DNA from: Paenochrobactrum pullorum
GTDB lineage: Bacteria; Pseudomonadota; Alphaproteobacteria; Rhizobiales; Rhizobiaceae
Direction: 5' to 3'
DNA: 64,000 nucleotides
Assembly (NCBI RefSeq): GCF_041929845.1
Contig: NZ_JBHEEH010000014.1
Coordinates: 1 to 64,000 of the forward strand
Position numbers and translations under genes: made by a program. The notes below the pieces were generated by a model. The model was not told the origin of the DNA and ran no database searches. It saw only the letters and a program-made list of their open reading frames with translations. Position 1 is the stretch's first letter. Every line of letters starts with the position of its first letter. Shown in pieces: positions 34,178 through 43,096 of the stretch.

Positions 34178-35902
34178 GTGAAATACATATCTTCAAACTT
34201 GGAGCGTCGCTTTGCGACGCTCTCTTTTAAAACCGAGTGGGTTATTCTCGCTCTGTTAACCCTGCTGATTGCGAGCCTTTCCATCGCACCGGTTGCCCGT
34301 CTTGCAATGACGGCTCTAATGCCGGAAGGTCAATTCAGCTTGAGCTGGGTCTATAGTGTTTTGGCGAAGAAACAAATTTTCACCGCCACACTCAACACGC
34401 TTTATATTTCGGTTTTCTCCACTCTTTTGGCGCTCCTCATCGGCTCAGCCGCTGGTTTTTTGACGATTTTCACCAAGATGCGATGGAAACAGGCGTGGAT
34501 TTTTGCCTTTGTACTACCTTTAATGATCCCGCCTCAGGTGACGGCATTGGCTTGGGTGCAGGCACTTTCGCCCACCAGCCCGCTTTTGTCTTATCTGCCG
34601 TTTACATTGAGCGGTGGCACCAAACATCCGCTTTATTCGTCCACCGGCATTATTATTCTGCTGGGTCTATATAATGCGCCACTGGTATATTTGACATTAC
34701 GCGCCACATTGCGCCGTATTCCAGCTGATCTGATGGAAGCTGCACGCGCATCTGGCGCTAAACCTTGGGTGACTATGCTCAGCGTTGTATTGCCATTATC
34801 ACGCACCGGTTTGCTGGCAGGTGCAGCTCTGGCCTTTGTTTCGGCCATCGGCAATTTTGGCATTCAGGCGATGCTCGGCATTCCGGCCAGATTTCCAACC
34901 CTGATTACCATCATCTATCAAAGATTAAACAGTTATGGCCCGACAGCCCTGTCGGAAATGGCAGTGATTGCGCTTTTCCTCACCATTATTGCCAGTCTTT
35001 GCCTGATCTTAAACAGCTGGCTTGCCAATCGCAGTGATGTGCGTGTTTCCGGTCTCGGTCAAAACATGGTCTGGGATTTGGGCAAATGGAAATATCCGGT
35101 TGAAATCATCGCATGGGGCTTTCACCTTATCACGTTGGTCTTGCCGATTTCCGCACTCATCGCTTCATCCTTGGTGCGCGGTGTGGGGCAGGAATTGAAC
35201 TTCAACAATCTCACTTTTGAAAATTATCGTCAGGCGCTTTTCGCGCAAGAAGCCATTCGCAATGCTTTCATCACCAGCTTCAACCTGACACTCGCCTCTT
35301 CAGCCGTCATCATGGTGCTGTCGCTGTTTTTGGCATACTTCCTCAGTTGGCAAAAAGGTTTGCTGTCACGAATTTTGCAGGTAGCCAGCGAACTGACCTA
35401 TGCACTGCCTGGCATTATTCTGGGAGTGGCGATGATCTTGTTTTTCCTCAAACCTATCCCGATCCTCAATATCAGTATCTACGGTTCGGTCTGGATTATT
35501 TTCGTCGCCTATATTTCCAACTTTTTGGCGCTTTGCTTGCGCCCAGCATTAAGTGGATTTGCGCAAGTCGATCGCTCCATGGATGAGGCCGCACGCGTTG
35601 CTGGCGCTGGGTTTCTTACCCGTATGCGCACCATAATCGCGCCATTGGTAGCACCAGCCCTTGTCGCTGGCGGCATTCTGGTTTTCATGAGTGCGCTCAA
35701 TGAGATTCAGGTCTCAATTCTGCTGGTTTCTTCTTCAACCCGCACCATCGGCCCGATGATCGTATTTTTGGAAGAAGGTGGCTCGTCTGCTTTGGCAGCA
35801 GCTGTTGGCTGCCTGATCGTCATGATCATCTTCCTGCTGATGGCTTTCATTTCTCTCTTCTCGCATAAACTGCCAAAAGGTGCGCTTCCATGGCAAAATT
35901 AA
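34178..35902 (+). CDS. Fused two-domain ABC permease
   Basis: This 574-residue inner-membrane protein has two tandem BPD_transp_1 domains with about 12 helices. EAA-type coupling loops are visible in both halves: DLMEAARASGAKPWVTMLSV near residue 185 and SMDEAARVAGAGFLTRMRTI near 470. Fused permeases of this length are usual in the Fe3+/AEP (AepW-like) branch. GTG at 34178 is the start and follows the binding-protein stop by eight bases. The 3' end overlaps the MBL gene by 13 bases, which ties the hydrolase to transport. Confidence 0.88.
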   Translation: MKYISSNLERRFATLSFKTEWVILALLTLLIASLSIAPVARLAMTALMPEGQFSLSWVYSVLAKKQIFTATLNTLYISVFSTLLALLIGSAAGFLTIFTKMRWKQAWIFAFVLPLMIPPQVTALAWVQALSPTSPLLSYLPFTLSGGTKHPLYSSTGIIILLGLYNAPLVYLTLRATLRRIPADLMEAARASGAKPWVTMLSVVLPLSRTGLLAGAALAFVSAIGNFGIQAMLGIPARFPTLITIIYQRLNSYGPTALSEMAVIALFLTIIASLCLILNSWLANRSDVRVSGLGQNMVWDLGKWKYPVEIIAWGFHLITLVLPISALIASSLVRGVGQELNFNNLTFENYRQALFAQEAIRNAFITSFNLTLASSAVIMVLSLFLAYFLSWQKGLLSRILQVASELTYALPGIILGVAMILFFLKPIPILNISIYGSVWIIFVAYISNFLALCLRPALSGFAQVDRSMDEAARVAGAGFLTRMRTIIAPLVAPALVAGGILVFMSALNEIQVSILLVSSSTRTIGPMIVFLEEGGSSALAAAVGCLIVMIIFLLMAFISLFSHKLPKGALPWQN

Positions 35903-36969
35903 TCAATGTCAGTGGCCTTGGCGGCAAAATGCCAGCCTGTTTTGTGCTGGAAATGCACGGCAAACGCATTATGCTCGACCTCGGAGAAGGCCCTGAACAG
36001 GGCATCTATCCAGATTTGAGCCATGTTGGTGATGTTGATAGTATCGTACTGTCGCATGCCCATATGGATCACGCCAATGCACTTCATTTGCGCCCGCAAA
36101 TCGGCAATCCGCCGGTTTATGCCACCCGCACCACATGGAGTTTCTTAAAAGATGCGCCGGTTGCGGAGGCTAACCGGCACTACCTGCCGGATCAAGGCGA
36201 ATGCCTGATTGATGGACTGACGGCACAAACCGGACGCTGCGGCCATTCACCGGGTGGCATCTGGATACATTTTCCAGATTATGGCGGCATCACTTACACC
36301 GGTGACTGGAGCGTTGAATCCAATCTTCTCCCCTTTGATATGCCGCCCGTTGCCGACACATTACTGACCGATGCCTCTTATGGTGATCGCGATCAAGCTT
36401 TGGAAGATCAATTCAATAAAATTTATGAGGCATCGCAAGATGGTGCCGTGCTTTGTGTGCCCTCCCATGGACGCGGACCTGAAATTGCGCTGGCCTTTTT
36501 AGCGCGCGGCCATATTCCGCGTCTTGGCAAAAGCATTTACGCTGAAATCGAGCAATTGCTGGAAAATGAAACGCTTTATGATGTAACGCAAAAACCGGTT
36601 CTTAAAGCACTTTTACAGCAACAGGATTATAGCACAGCTTTCAGCGCCGATGATGTTATCATCACCACCGAGGCCAATGCAGAAAGCGGCCATTCGGCTG
36701 AATTGCTGGCAGAATTTGGAGATGGTGGAAATTTCATTTTTACCGGCCATGTGCCCGATAATACACCGGCCAAAACCATGTTGACTAACGGCACCGCGCA
36801 ATGGTTTGCGTGGAATGTCCATCCGCGCCAACGTGATGTTTTAGCCCTTGCCGATCAGACTCGTGCACGCTTTGTTTTACCGGCTTTTGTGCCACCAAAA
36901 AACGCACAAAAACTGTTCACAATTTTAGGCGACCGTCTATGCTGTGAACAAGAGCTAACCTTGCCTTGA
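35890..36969 (+). CDS. Metallo-beta-lactamase-fold hydrolase with beta-CASP-like layout
   Basis: This 359-residue MBL-fold enzyme has metal motif SHAHMDHAN (H56, H58, D60, H61), later metal ligands in CGHSPGG and TYTGDWS, and a C-terminal segment FIFTGHVPDNTPAKTML resembling the end of beta-CASP nuclease folds. Members act on phosphodiesters or on diverse esters, and the exact reaction here is unknown. The start overlaps the permease gene and the phosphatase follows 25 bases later. I infer that it hydrolyses the imported compound or a cyclic/diester phosphate made from it. No signal peptide is visible. Confidence 0.8.
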   Translation: MAKLINVSGLGGKMPACFVLEMHGKRIMLDLGEGPEQGIYPDLSHVGDVDSIVLSHAHMDHANALHLRPQIGNPPVYATRTTWSFLKDAPVAEANRHYLPDQGECLIDGLTAQTGRCGHSPGGIWIHFPDYGGITYTGDWSVESNLLPFDMPPVADTLLTDASYGDRDQALEDQFNKIYEASQDGAVLCVPSHGRGPEIALAFLARGHIPRLGKSIYAEIEQLLENETLYDVTQKPVLKALLQQQDYSTAFSADDVIITTEANAESGHSAELLAEFGDGGNFIFTGHVPDNTPAKTMLTNGTAQWFAWNVHPRQRDVLALADQTRARFVLPAFVPPKNAQKLFTILGDRLCCEQELTLP

Positions 36970-36994
36970 TACCCCCATATGAAATGAGTTGAAA

Positions 36995-37582
36995 ATGCCT
37001 GTTACCTTATTGCCCCCCACAGGAATGAACGAAAAGGAAGAAGATAGTTTTTCCATGATCGTGCCGGTTTTTGAAAACACAGGCGCGCAGAATGCAACGC
37101 TTTATATCGGCAATCAGGTGACCGCCAATGATGCGGCACTGCTTTTACAGGAAAACATCACCTCGACCATGAATGTGGCGGTGAATGTATATTTGGCACC
37201 GTTGCAACTGGCCAATGGCACCCATATCCGCCGCACACAAGTGGGCTTGATTGATGGTCACGGCAATTCGCTCACACATTTACTCGCTGCAGTTTTTGCA
37301 CTTGACGGTATTTTAAATCAGGAAAGTCCGGGCAAGGCGCATTATCCGGCGCATAAATATGGCAATGTGCTGGTGCATTGCCGTGGCGGTCGCTCACGTT
37401 CTTTGGTGGTGCTTGCGGTTTATCTTTTCTGGCGCCACCGTGATCAATTCCCAAACATTGAAACGGCAATCAGCCATATTCGAGACTTGCGCCAGATTGA
37501 AGACAATTATCCCTTGCCCGGCATGATTAAACTTGCCGAAGAGGCAAGCCAGTTTCTGGGAGTGCAATTTCGGGCCTCATAA
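36995..37582 (+). CDS. Dual-specificity/tyrosine-phosphatase-like protein
   Basis: This protein of about 195 residues has the cysteine-phosphatase P-loop VHCRGGRSRS: H128, nucleophile C129, and R135 in C-x5-R spacing. Only the C-terminal half resembles dual-specificity phosphatases; the N-terminal 60 residues are unassigned. ATG at 36995 is preferred over a TTG two codons upstream. It is the last gene of the ABC-MBL operon. Given its neighbours, it may remove phosphate from a small imported molecule rather than from proteins, as some family members dephosphorylate sugars or inositol phosphates (inference). Confidence 0.8.
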   Translation: MPVTLLPPTGMNEKEEDSFSMIVPVFENTGAQNATLYIGNQVTANDAALLLQENITSTMNVAVNVYLAPLQLANGTHIRRTQVGLIDGHGNSLTHLLAAVFALDGILNQESPGKAHYPAHKYGNVLVHCRGGRSRSLVVLAVYLFWRHRDQFPNIETAISHIRDLRQIEDNYPLPGMIKLAEEASQFLGVQFRAS

Positions 37583-37715
37583 TGTATACGCCCCGGCGAT
37601 CAAGCGTTTTTTTTATCCTTTATCAGGCAAATTTAAAATAAATCAATATTGAGCTTGCAAGGATCAGGGCATATGGTTCCGGCACTTCATAACTGGCATG
37701 CCTTGGAATTTTTAG

Positions 37716-38612
37716 ATGATCATCCGCTCAAAGCCAACGTTTAAAGATATACTCTTTTCCATCAACGGCTCTATCATACCACGCATTATCTATCATCTGA
37801 TTGCTATTGCTATTTTGAGTATTATCGCGGTTTTGGCGTCAAAAGAATTTCCGGGCATTTTTGAACAGATCAGCGCCATTCCTTTCACCCTCATTGGTAT
37901 TGCGCTTTCGGTGTTCATGAGCTTTCGTAACAATGCCTGTTATGATCGTTGGTGGGAAGGACGTAAACTTTGGGGCGAATTAATCATTGCCTGTCGTTCG
38001 CTGGCACGCCAAACATCAAAATTGGAGCGGCAAGATAAAGAGTTTATTTATCGAAGACTCTGCGCATTTGCAGCAGGTCTTGCCGCGCATACCCGTAAAA
38101 CACCGGTTGATGTTGCCATCAAACCTTGGCTTGATATTAAATTGGATCCTGAAAGCCCCAATCTGACCAATGACGTATTGGATCAGATAGGGACATATTT
38201 TACCGACCTCACAGAGGCCGGGGAAATCAGTGCAATCCATTATTCAGTGCTTGAAACACAGCTGACAAAGCTCTCAACAGTTCATGCCGGTTGTGACCGT
38301 ATCATGCAAACGCCTGTTCCCTTCGCCTATTCATTGCTGTTGCATCGCACAGCACTAACCTTTTGTGTGACATTACCCTTTGCATTGGCCGGATCACTGG
38401 CATGGTGGACATTGTTGCCGGTCTTGCTGGTAGCTTATACATTCTTCGGCCTTGAGGCTCTCGGTCATCAATTGGAAGACCCATTCGGCAATGACCCGAA
38501 TGCGTTGCCATTAGATACAATGCGCCGCACAATTGAGCGCGAATTATTATTTGCATTAGGTGAAAGACCGATACCGCCCCGCCTTGAGCCTGAAGGCTAT
38601 ATTTTGAAATAG
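37716..38612 (+). CDS. Bestrophin-family ion channel
   Basis: This is a 298-residue inner-membrane protein of the bestrophin/UPF0187 family, pentameric channels that pass anions or, in some bacterial members, cations. Family signs are SIIPRIIYHL, TLIGIALSVFMSFRNNACYD followed by RWWEGRKLWGELI, and FFGLEALGHQLEDPFGNDPN, with FGxDxND-like residues near the C-terminus. Four hydrophobic regions are visible. It is probably monocistronic; a six-base hairpin TAGCGT/ACGCTA follows the stop (38618-38639) without a T-run. Confidence 0.88.
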   Translation: MIIRSKPTFKDILFSINGSIIPRIIYHLIAIAILSIIAVLASKEFPGIFEQISAIPFTLIGIALSVFMSFRNNACYDRWWEGRKLWGELIIACRSLARQTSKLERQDKEFIYRRLCAFAAGLAAHTRKTPVDVAIKPWLDIKLDPESPNLTNDVLDQIGTYFTDLTEAGEISAIHYSVLETQLTKLSTVHAGCDRIMQTPVPFAYSLLLHRTALTFCVTLPFALAGSLAWWTLLPVLLVAYTFFGLEALGHQLEDPFGNDPNALPLDTMRRTIERELLFALGERPIPPRLEPEGYILK

Positions 38613-38774
38613 TCTTTAGCGTGCTTCTTGTTACGCTAGCCTTGACTTGAAACATGAGGTTGCTTATTTCACTTTCAAGCAGATGGAAAACCGCGATCTG
38701 CCTTTTCTTTTTCGTGATTATGAGTGCCGGGGCGTGCCGGCTCACAGGTTAGTTATCTAGCTCAGGAGCCGACT

Positions 38775-39218
38775 ATGTTCGTCCTATCGCCGGTTAAACG
38801 GCGCATCCTTTATGTTGCTGTTTTTGAAATTATTGCCATTGCTGCATCAACCATCTTGCTGATGTTGTTGAGTGGTACTGACGCGCAAGGATCCCTACCG
38901 ATTGCCACGGTCATCTCGCTGATCGCTGTTGCGTGGAACTATACATACAACTGGCTGTTTGAAAAAATGGAAGTCAGCAGAAAAAGTGAAGGACGCAGCC
39001 TCATTTTACGTATCGGTCACGCGTTGGGCTTTGAATTCGGCCTCTTTGTCATCATTATTCCAATTTACATGGCATGGTATTCTGTCAGCTTTTGGAAAGC
39101 ATTTCAGATGGAGGCAGCTCTGTTGCTGTTTTTCCTGATCTATACTTTCGTTTTCACCTATATATTCGACCTGATTTTCTCGTTGCCGAATTACAAAACA
39201 CAAACAGAAGAGCACTAA
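38775..39218 (+). CDS. PACE-family efflux transporter
   Basis: This 147-residue membrane protein has four helices arranged as two tandem repeats (FEIIAIAASTILLMLL ... and FEFGLFVIIIPIYMAWY ...), each with conserved charged and aromatic residues (NYTYNWLFEK, YTFVFTYIFDLIF). This is the layout of the proteobacterial antimicrobial compound efflux family (AceI-like), which exports chlorhexidine and small amines. ATG at 38775 follows CAGGAG. A hairpin just upstream (38721-38749, TGAGTGCCGG/CCGGCTCA) may belong to its leader. The gene ends inside the last bases of the convergent formamidase gene. Confidence 0.85.
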   Translation: MFVLSPVKRRILYVAVFEIIAIAASTILLMLLSGTDAQGSLPIATVISLIAVAWNYTYNWLFEKMEVSRKSEGRSLILRIGHALGFEFGLFVIIIPIYMAWYSVSFWKAFQMEAALLLFFLIYTFVFTYIFDLIFSLPNYKTQTEEH

Positions 39219-40021
39219 CCGGAAGCCAGCAATTCCCTCACCAGAGCGGATGCTGGCTTTTTTAAATTCTCCAAAATCGAATAATGATTGTGTCCAACCT
39301 CTTCGATCAATTTGATCGGCACCATCCCGTCCCAGATCATGGCAAGTAAACGTGATTGACGTATAAATTCCGGACGCTCGTTTGCCCCCACCCAGCATGT
39401 CACCGGTATAGTGGATAAAGGTCGCAACAATACAGGGCTTTGGCACTCTGCCTCAGCATCATCAAGCCGTAATTTTTCATTCAGCCTTGTCTTTTGCAAC
39501 AAGCGCAAATCATGCACACCACTGATAGACATTACATTTTGAATACGGGCTAAGATGGCCTTGTCTAGCAAACTATTCTGACAGATCATCCGTGTTACCA
39601 AATGACCACCAGCTGAATGACCGACAAGTTTGATCGGCCCCGCAATCAATGCAGCCGCTTTCGTGATAGCAGAGGTAATTTCGCCAACAATTTCAAAAAT
39701 TTTAGCATTTGGTGCAAGGGTATAACCCGGAATAGCGACCGTCCAGCCGTTTAAACGCATACCTTCAGCCAAATCTGTCCAATCGGATTTGGAACATTCT
39801 GTCCAAAACCCGCCATGAACAAAAACGACAAGCCCTTTGCTTGTCCCCTCAGGAAAAACCAAATCCAAAAGATTGCGCGGCGCATCACCGTAAGCAATAT
39901 CAAGCTGTACAGGCATTGAAGCACGATAATCGGCTGCATTATTTGCCCAAAGCTCAGGCAAAATTTCCGAGCCCGGAATATAAGCCGAATTTGCAAATTC
40001 TTCGTTCCAATCGCGCTGCAT
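39215..40021 (-). CDS. Kynurenine formamidase, alpha/beta-hydrolase type
   Basis: The likely reaction is N-formylkynurenine to kynurenine plus formate, the second step of tryptophan breakdown. The 268-residue alpha/beta hydrolase has the oxyanion motif HGGFW at 69-73, nucleophile S136 in GHSAGGH, and a late histidine in EEVGHNHYSI, the pattern of animal-type arylformamidases. It lies 40 bases after tryptophan 2,3-dioxygenase on the same strand, which is the main reason for the specific function. This is not the cyclase-fold KynB usual in bacteria. Confidence 0.85.
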   Translation of the reverse strand: MQRDWNEEFANSAYIPGSEILPELWANNAADYRASMPVQLDIAYGDAPRNLLDLVFPEGTSKGLVVFVHGGFWTECSKSDWTDLAEGMRLNGWTVAIPGYTLAPNAKIFEIVGEITSAITKAAALIAGPIKLVGHSAGGHLVTRMICQNSLLDKAILARIQNVMSISGVHDLRLLQKTRLNEKLRLDDAEAECQSPVLLRPLSTIPVTCWVGANERPEFIRQSRLLAMIWDGMVPIKLIEEVGHNHYSILENLKKPASALVRELLASG

Positions 40022-40061
40022 GGTTGGTCTACTCTTTTATAAAACTGGTCGCTCAGCGTTA

Positions 40062-40892
40062 TTAAAGCTCGGTTCTGACACGCCAAAGCTCAGGGAATAA
40101 TTCCACTTCCAACATACGGCGCAAATAAGTAACCCCTGCCGTACCACCCGTTCCGCGTTTAAAGCCGATTACCCGTTCAACAGTAGTGACATGGTTAAAG
40201 CGCCAACGGCGGAAATAATCTTCAAAATCGACCAGTTTCTCAGCAACTTCATAGGCTTCCCAATATTTTGACGGATCACGATAGACCTCAGCCCAAACGT
40301 TAAGAACATCTTCGTCAAACTGCCAGACCTGTCTTAAATCACGCTGTAATACGGCTGTTGGCACATTCAAACCAATACGGGAAAGACGGCGCAAAACTTC
40401 ATCATAGAGTGATGGACGCGCCAGTTCAGCTTCCAATAATTTCAACAGATCAGGCCGATGTTTATGCGGTTTAAGCATTGCCAGATTGCGGTTGCCGACT
40501 GCATATTCAATCAAACGATATTGCCATGATTGAAAGCCGGAACTTTGTCCCAGATCATCACGAAAATGGGTATATTCCGATGGTGTCATCGTGCGCAGCA
40601 CATCCCATGCAGAATTAAGCTGTTCGAAAATACGAACCACACGGCTGAGCATTTTCAAAGCTTCTGATGTGCGATCCTGCGCGATCATCTGGCGCGCACC
40701 ATTAACCTCATAAAGGGCAAGTTTCATCCATAACTCAGTGGTTTGATGCTGGATAATAAATAACATCTCATCATGAGCCACAGAGAGCGGATGCTGCGCA
40801 GATAAAATCTGGTCTATATGCAGATAATCGCTATAGGACATGCGCTGGCTAAAATCCATCTGCGCACCATCTTTAGAAGGATCATAAGTCAT
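40062..40892 (-). CDS. kynA: Tryptophan 2,3-dioxygenase
   Basis: This 276-residue haem enzyme oxidises L-tryptophan to N-formylkynurenine. Recognisable stretches are MSYSDYLHIDQILSAQHPLS, HDEMLFIIQHQTTELWMKLA, SGFQSWQYRLIEYAVGNRN and FNHVTTVERVIGFKRGTGG, which matches family members including the haem-binding and substrate loop regions. It is followed by the formamidase gene. Kynureninase is encoded about 20 kb away at 60188, so the anthranilate branch is complete within the window. Confidence 0.95.
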   Translation of the reverse strand: MTYDPSKDGAQMDFSQRMSYSDYLHIDQILSAQHPLSVAHDEMLFIIQHQTTELWMKLALYEVNGARQMIAQDRTSEALKMLSRVVRIFEQLNSAWDVLRTMTPSEYTHFRDDLGQSSGFQSWQYRLIEYAVGNRNLAMLKPHKHRPDLLKLLEAELARPSLYDEVLRRLSRIGLNVPTAVLQRDLRQVWQFDEDVLNVWAEVYRDPSKYWEAYEVAEKLVDFEDYFRRWRFNHVTTVERVIGFKRGTGGTAGVTYLRRMLEVELFPELWRVRTEL

Positions 40893-41021
40893 TGTTTGCT
40901 CACTATTTTTTTGATGCCGTTTATTAAAAAAACTCGTTAAGAAAGCACCATATACTCAATTTTGCTATTTACAAAAGCCGAATATTTTAAATGACCTATG
41001 CCGCAGTAACTTTAGTGAAAT

Positions 41022-41046
41022 AAAAAGGAGGAGCCCAAGCTCCTCC
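41022..41046 (-). terminator. Intrinsic terminator of the blcABC operon
   Basis: GGAGGAGC (41027-41034) and GCTCCTCC (41039-41046) form a perfect stem with a four-base loop. On the minus strand it is followed by TTTTTATTT. It lies about 27 bases past the blcC stop and ends the lactone operon before kynA. The rest of the 40893-41072 gap is AT-rich and should hold the kynA promoter. Confidence 0.85.
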
Positions 41047-41072
41047 CTTTATAATCAATCAAATCACAAGGC

Positions 41073-41864
41073 TTATGAGTAAAAATCCGGTGCCTTTTTA
41101 AAGGTGCTCCACGCATCCGGATCATGGCCTGTGACAACCATCGCGCCTGTTTTTTCAGCAACTGTGCGCAGTTTCTGGACAGATCGCACAGAATCCACTG
41201 TCGAAGACAGAAAACCCGGCAGTGAGCGCTCTTCCCAATGGTCTGTTGTATAAGCTGCATCAACTGCCAGAATAATCGGCTTGCTGTTGGGCAGGCGAAT
41301 GAGAAAAGACTGGTGACCGGGTGCATGACCAGGTGTAAAAATGGTGGTCAAAGTACCATCACCATAGATATCGTAAAAATCATCATGGACACCGTTGAGG
41401 AATTCCCATTTCAGACCTTCGCGGTCAAAGTCTTTGCGGATATAACCACCCTTTGCATACCAATCCGGCGTGAAGGCATATTCATATTCCGCACGCTGCA
41501 CGATATGGGTAGCATTGGGGAAACGGCCGACCGCACCGGTGTGATCCAGATGCAGATGTGACTGCAGGCAATATTTTACATCGGCCGGATCAAATCCAAG
41601 TGCCTTGACCTGATCGACACAGCCCATTTTCGGGTCAAGCACAGGCCAATAAACATCGCAGATACCTCCCCAATAGCCGCGCGGATCGGTTGCCACTTCC
41701 ACCGCATTACCGCCATCAATAATGGTGTGACCATCCGGATGGGTTATCAGGTAAAAAGGCACCGGAATTTCATAATCCGCGCCATTACCTTCATTCATTT
41801 TGATATTATGCACTTTGCATTTCAGCGTGCCGGACTGAAGCATATAAAGTCTGATATCCGTCAT
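41073..41864 (-). CDS. blcC: Lactonase (AttM/BlcC-like; gamma-butyrolactone and AHL hydrolase)
   Basis: This 263-residue MBL-fold lactonase has the metal motif SHLHLDHTG (H103, H105, D107, H108), then GHAPGHQSF and VDAAYTTDHW, matching the AttM/AiiA-like N-acyl homoserine lactonase family. In Agrobacterium, AttM (BlcC) opens gamma-butyrolactone to 4-hydroxybutyrate and also degrades acyl-homoserine lactone signals. Strong SD (GGAGGA) precedes ATG 41864. It is the last gene of the blcA-blcB-blcC set, the same order as in Agrobacterium. Confidence 0.9.
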   Translation of the reverse strand: MTDIRLYMLQSGTLKCKVHNIKMNEGNGADYEIPVPFYLITHPDGHTIIDGGNAVEVATDPRGYWGGICDVYWPVLDPKMGCVDQVKALGFDPADVKYCLQSHLHLDHTGAVGRFPNATHIVQRAEYEYAFTPDWYAKGGYIRKDFDREGLKWEFLNGVHDDFYDIYGDGTLTTIFTPGHAPGHQSFLIRLPNSKPIILAVDAAYTTDHWEERSLPGFLSSTVDSVRSVQKLRTVAEKTGAMVVTGHDPDAWSTFKKAPDFYS

Positions 41865-41909
41865 GACTTATCCTCCGTAACAAGACGTTTAGTTAGACTA
41901 TGGCCAACT

Positions 41910-43070
41910 TTAAAAAGCTTCTCTGTATAGTGCCAAAGCATCCTCTTCTTTGACCTCAACAGGATTATTGATCAGCAGACGTGTTTGTTTCATGGCATCG
42001 CTTGCCAGCATAGCGAGACTGTTGTCGGTGACACCCACATCACGCAGACGACGCGGCGCACCGCTTTCATCCATGAGTTTCAGCATATGTTCGACAAAAG
42101 CGTCCGAGCGTGCAATTGCATCACCTTCCCCTTTAACGCCCAACACGTTAGCCAGTTCAGCATAAAGCGGCGCGGCAGCCTTTGCATTATAACGCAAAAC
42201 CGGCCCCAGCATCAGCGCATTGGAAAGACCGTGCGGCACATGATAATGCCCGCCAAGCGGATAGGCCAAAGCATGAACGGCTGCGACCGGTGAATTGGAA
42301 AAAGCCTGACCTGCAAGGGTTGCACCAAGCAGCATCGCTTCCCGTGCTGCACGGTTGGTTGGTTCTTTACATGCTGTGATGAGATTAGCACCAAGCAAAC
42401 GCAGCGCTTCACGTGCCAAAGCATCCGATATCGGGTTTTTCTTGTGCTGGCCGGTATAGGCTTCAATTGCATGCACCATTGCATCAATGCCGGTGGCGGC
42501 AGTGTGCAATTGCGGCAGACCAACAGTCAGTTCTGCATCGAGCAACACATAATCAGCATAAAGCTGCGGGGAAACAACGCCCATTTTGGTGGTTTCGCCG
42601 GTAGTGATAATGGAAATATTGGTAACTTCCGAACCGGTTCCGGCCGTTGTCGGCACCAAGATCAACGGAAGGCGATCGCCTTCCACTTTGCCGATGCCAT
42701 ACATATCTGCTAATGACTGGTCGGAAGCCAAAAGAACGGCCACAAGCTTGGCAATATCAAGCGAGGAACCGCCACCTAAACCAATAACAATATCGGCCTT
42801 GGCTTCTTTGGCTTGTGTGACGCATTCATAAAGAACATGCTCCGGCGGATCAGCCACAACCTTGTCAAAAATAACGATCTCAAAACCGGACGCTTCAAGA
42901 TTTTTGGCAATCGGCGCAATCAGGCCGGCTTTAACCAAACCTGCATCTGTGACCAGTACTGCGCGCCGTTTACCAAATCGGGCAGCAACCACTTCGCCCA
43001 AGCGCCTGGCTGCACCCCAATTTACTTCCATTGCAGGAACCGTGCGGAATTCAAATGGATTGATTATCAT
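41910..43070 (-). CDS. blcB: Iron-containing alcohol dehydrogenase (4-hydroxybutyrate dehydrogenase)
   Basis: This 386-residue type III (iron-dependent) alcohol dehydrogenase has NAD-binding GLGGGSSLDIAK (about 95-106), VPTTAGTGSEVT, and metal-binding histidines in GIDAMVHAIEAYTG and HALAYPLGGHYHVPHG. By position and family it corresponds to AttL/BlcB, oxidising 4-hydroxybutyrate to succinate semialdehyde. GGAGGAG precedes the ATG. Gaps to blcA and blcC are short (26 and 45 bases), so one transcript is likely. Confidence 0.9.
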   Translation of the reverse strand: MIINPFEFRTVPAMEVNWGAARRLGEVVAARFGKRRAVLVTDAGLVKAGLIAPIAKNLEASGFEIVIFDKVVADPPEHVLYECVTQAKEAKADIVIGLGGGSSLDIAKLVAVLLASDQSLADMYGIGKVEGDRLPLILVPTTAGTGSEVTNISIITTGETTKMGVVSPQLYADYVLLDAELTVGLPQLHTAATGIDAMVHAIEAYTGQHKKNPISDALAREALRLLGANLITACKEPTNRAAREAMLLGATLAGQAFSNSPVAAVHALAYPLGGHYHVPHGLSNALMLGPVLRYNAKAAAPLYAELANVLGVKGEGDAIARSDAFVEHMLKLMDESGAPRRLRDVGVTDNSLAMLASDAMKQTRLLINNPVEVKEEDALALYREAF

Positions 43071-43096
43071 TTTACTCCTCCGTCATTGCCAATCGA

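Noticed and set aside
34178..35902. Iron as the substrate of the fused-permease ABC transporter
   Set aside because: The class name 'Fe3+' is common for such transporters, but the binding protein lacks the expected tyrosine pair and the operon has hydrolase and phosphatase genes; left open rather than called iron.
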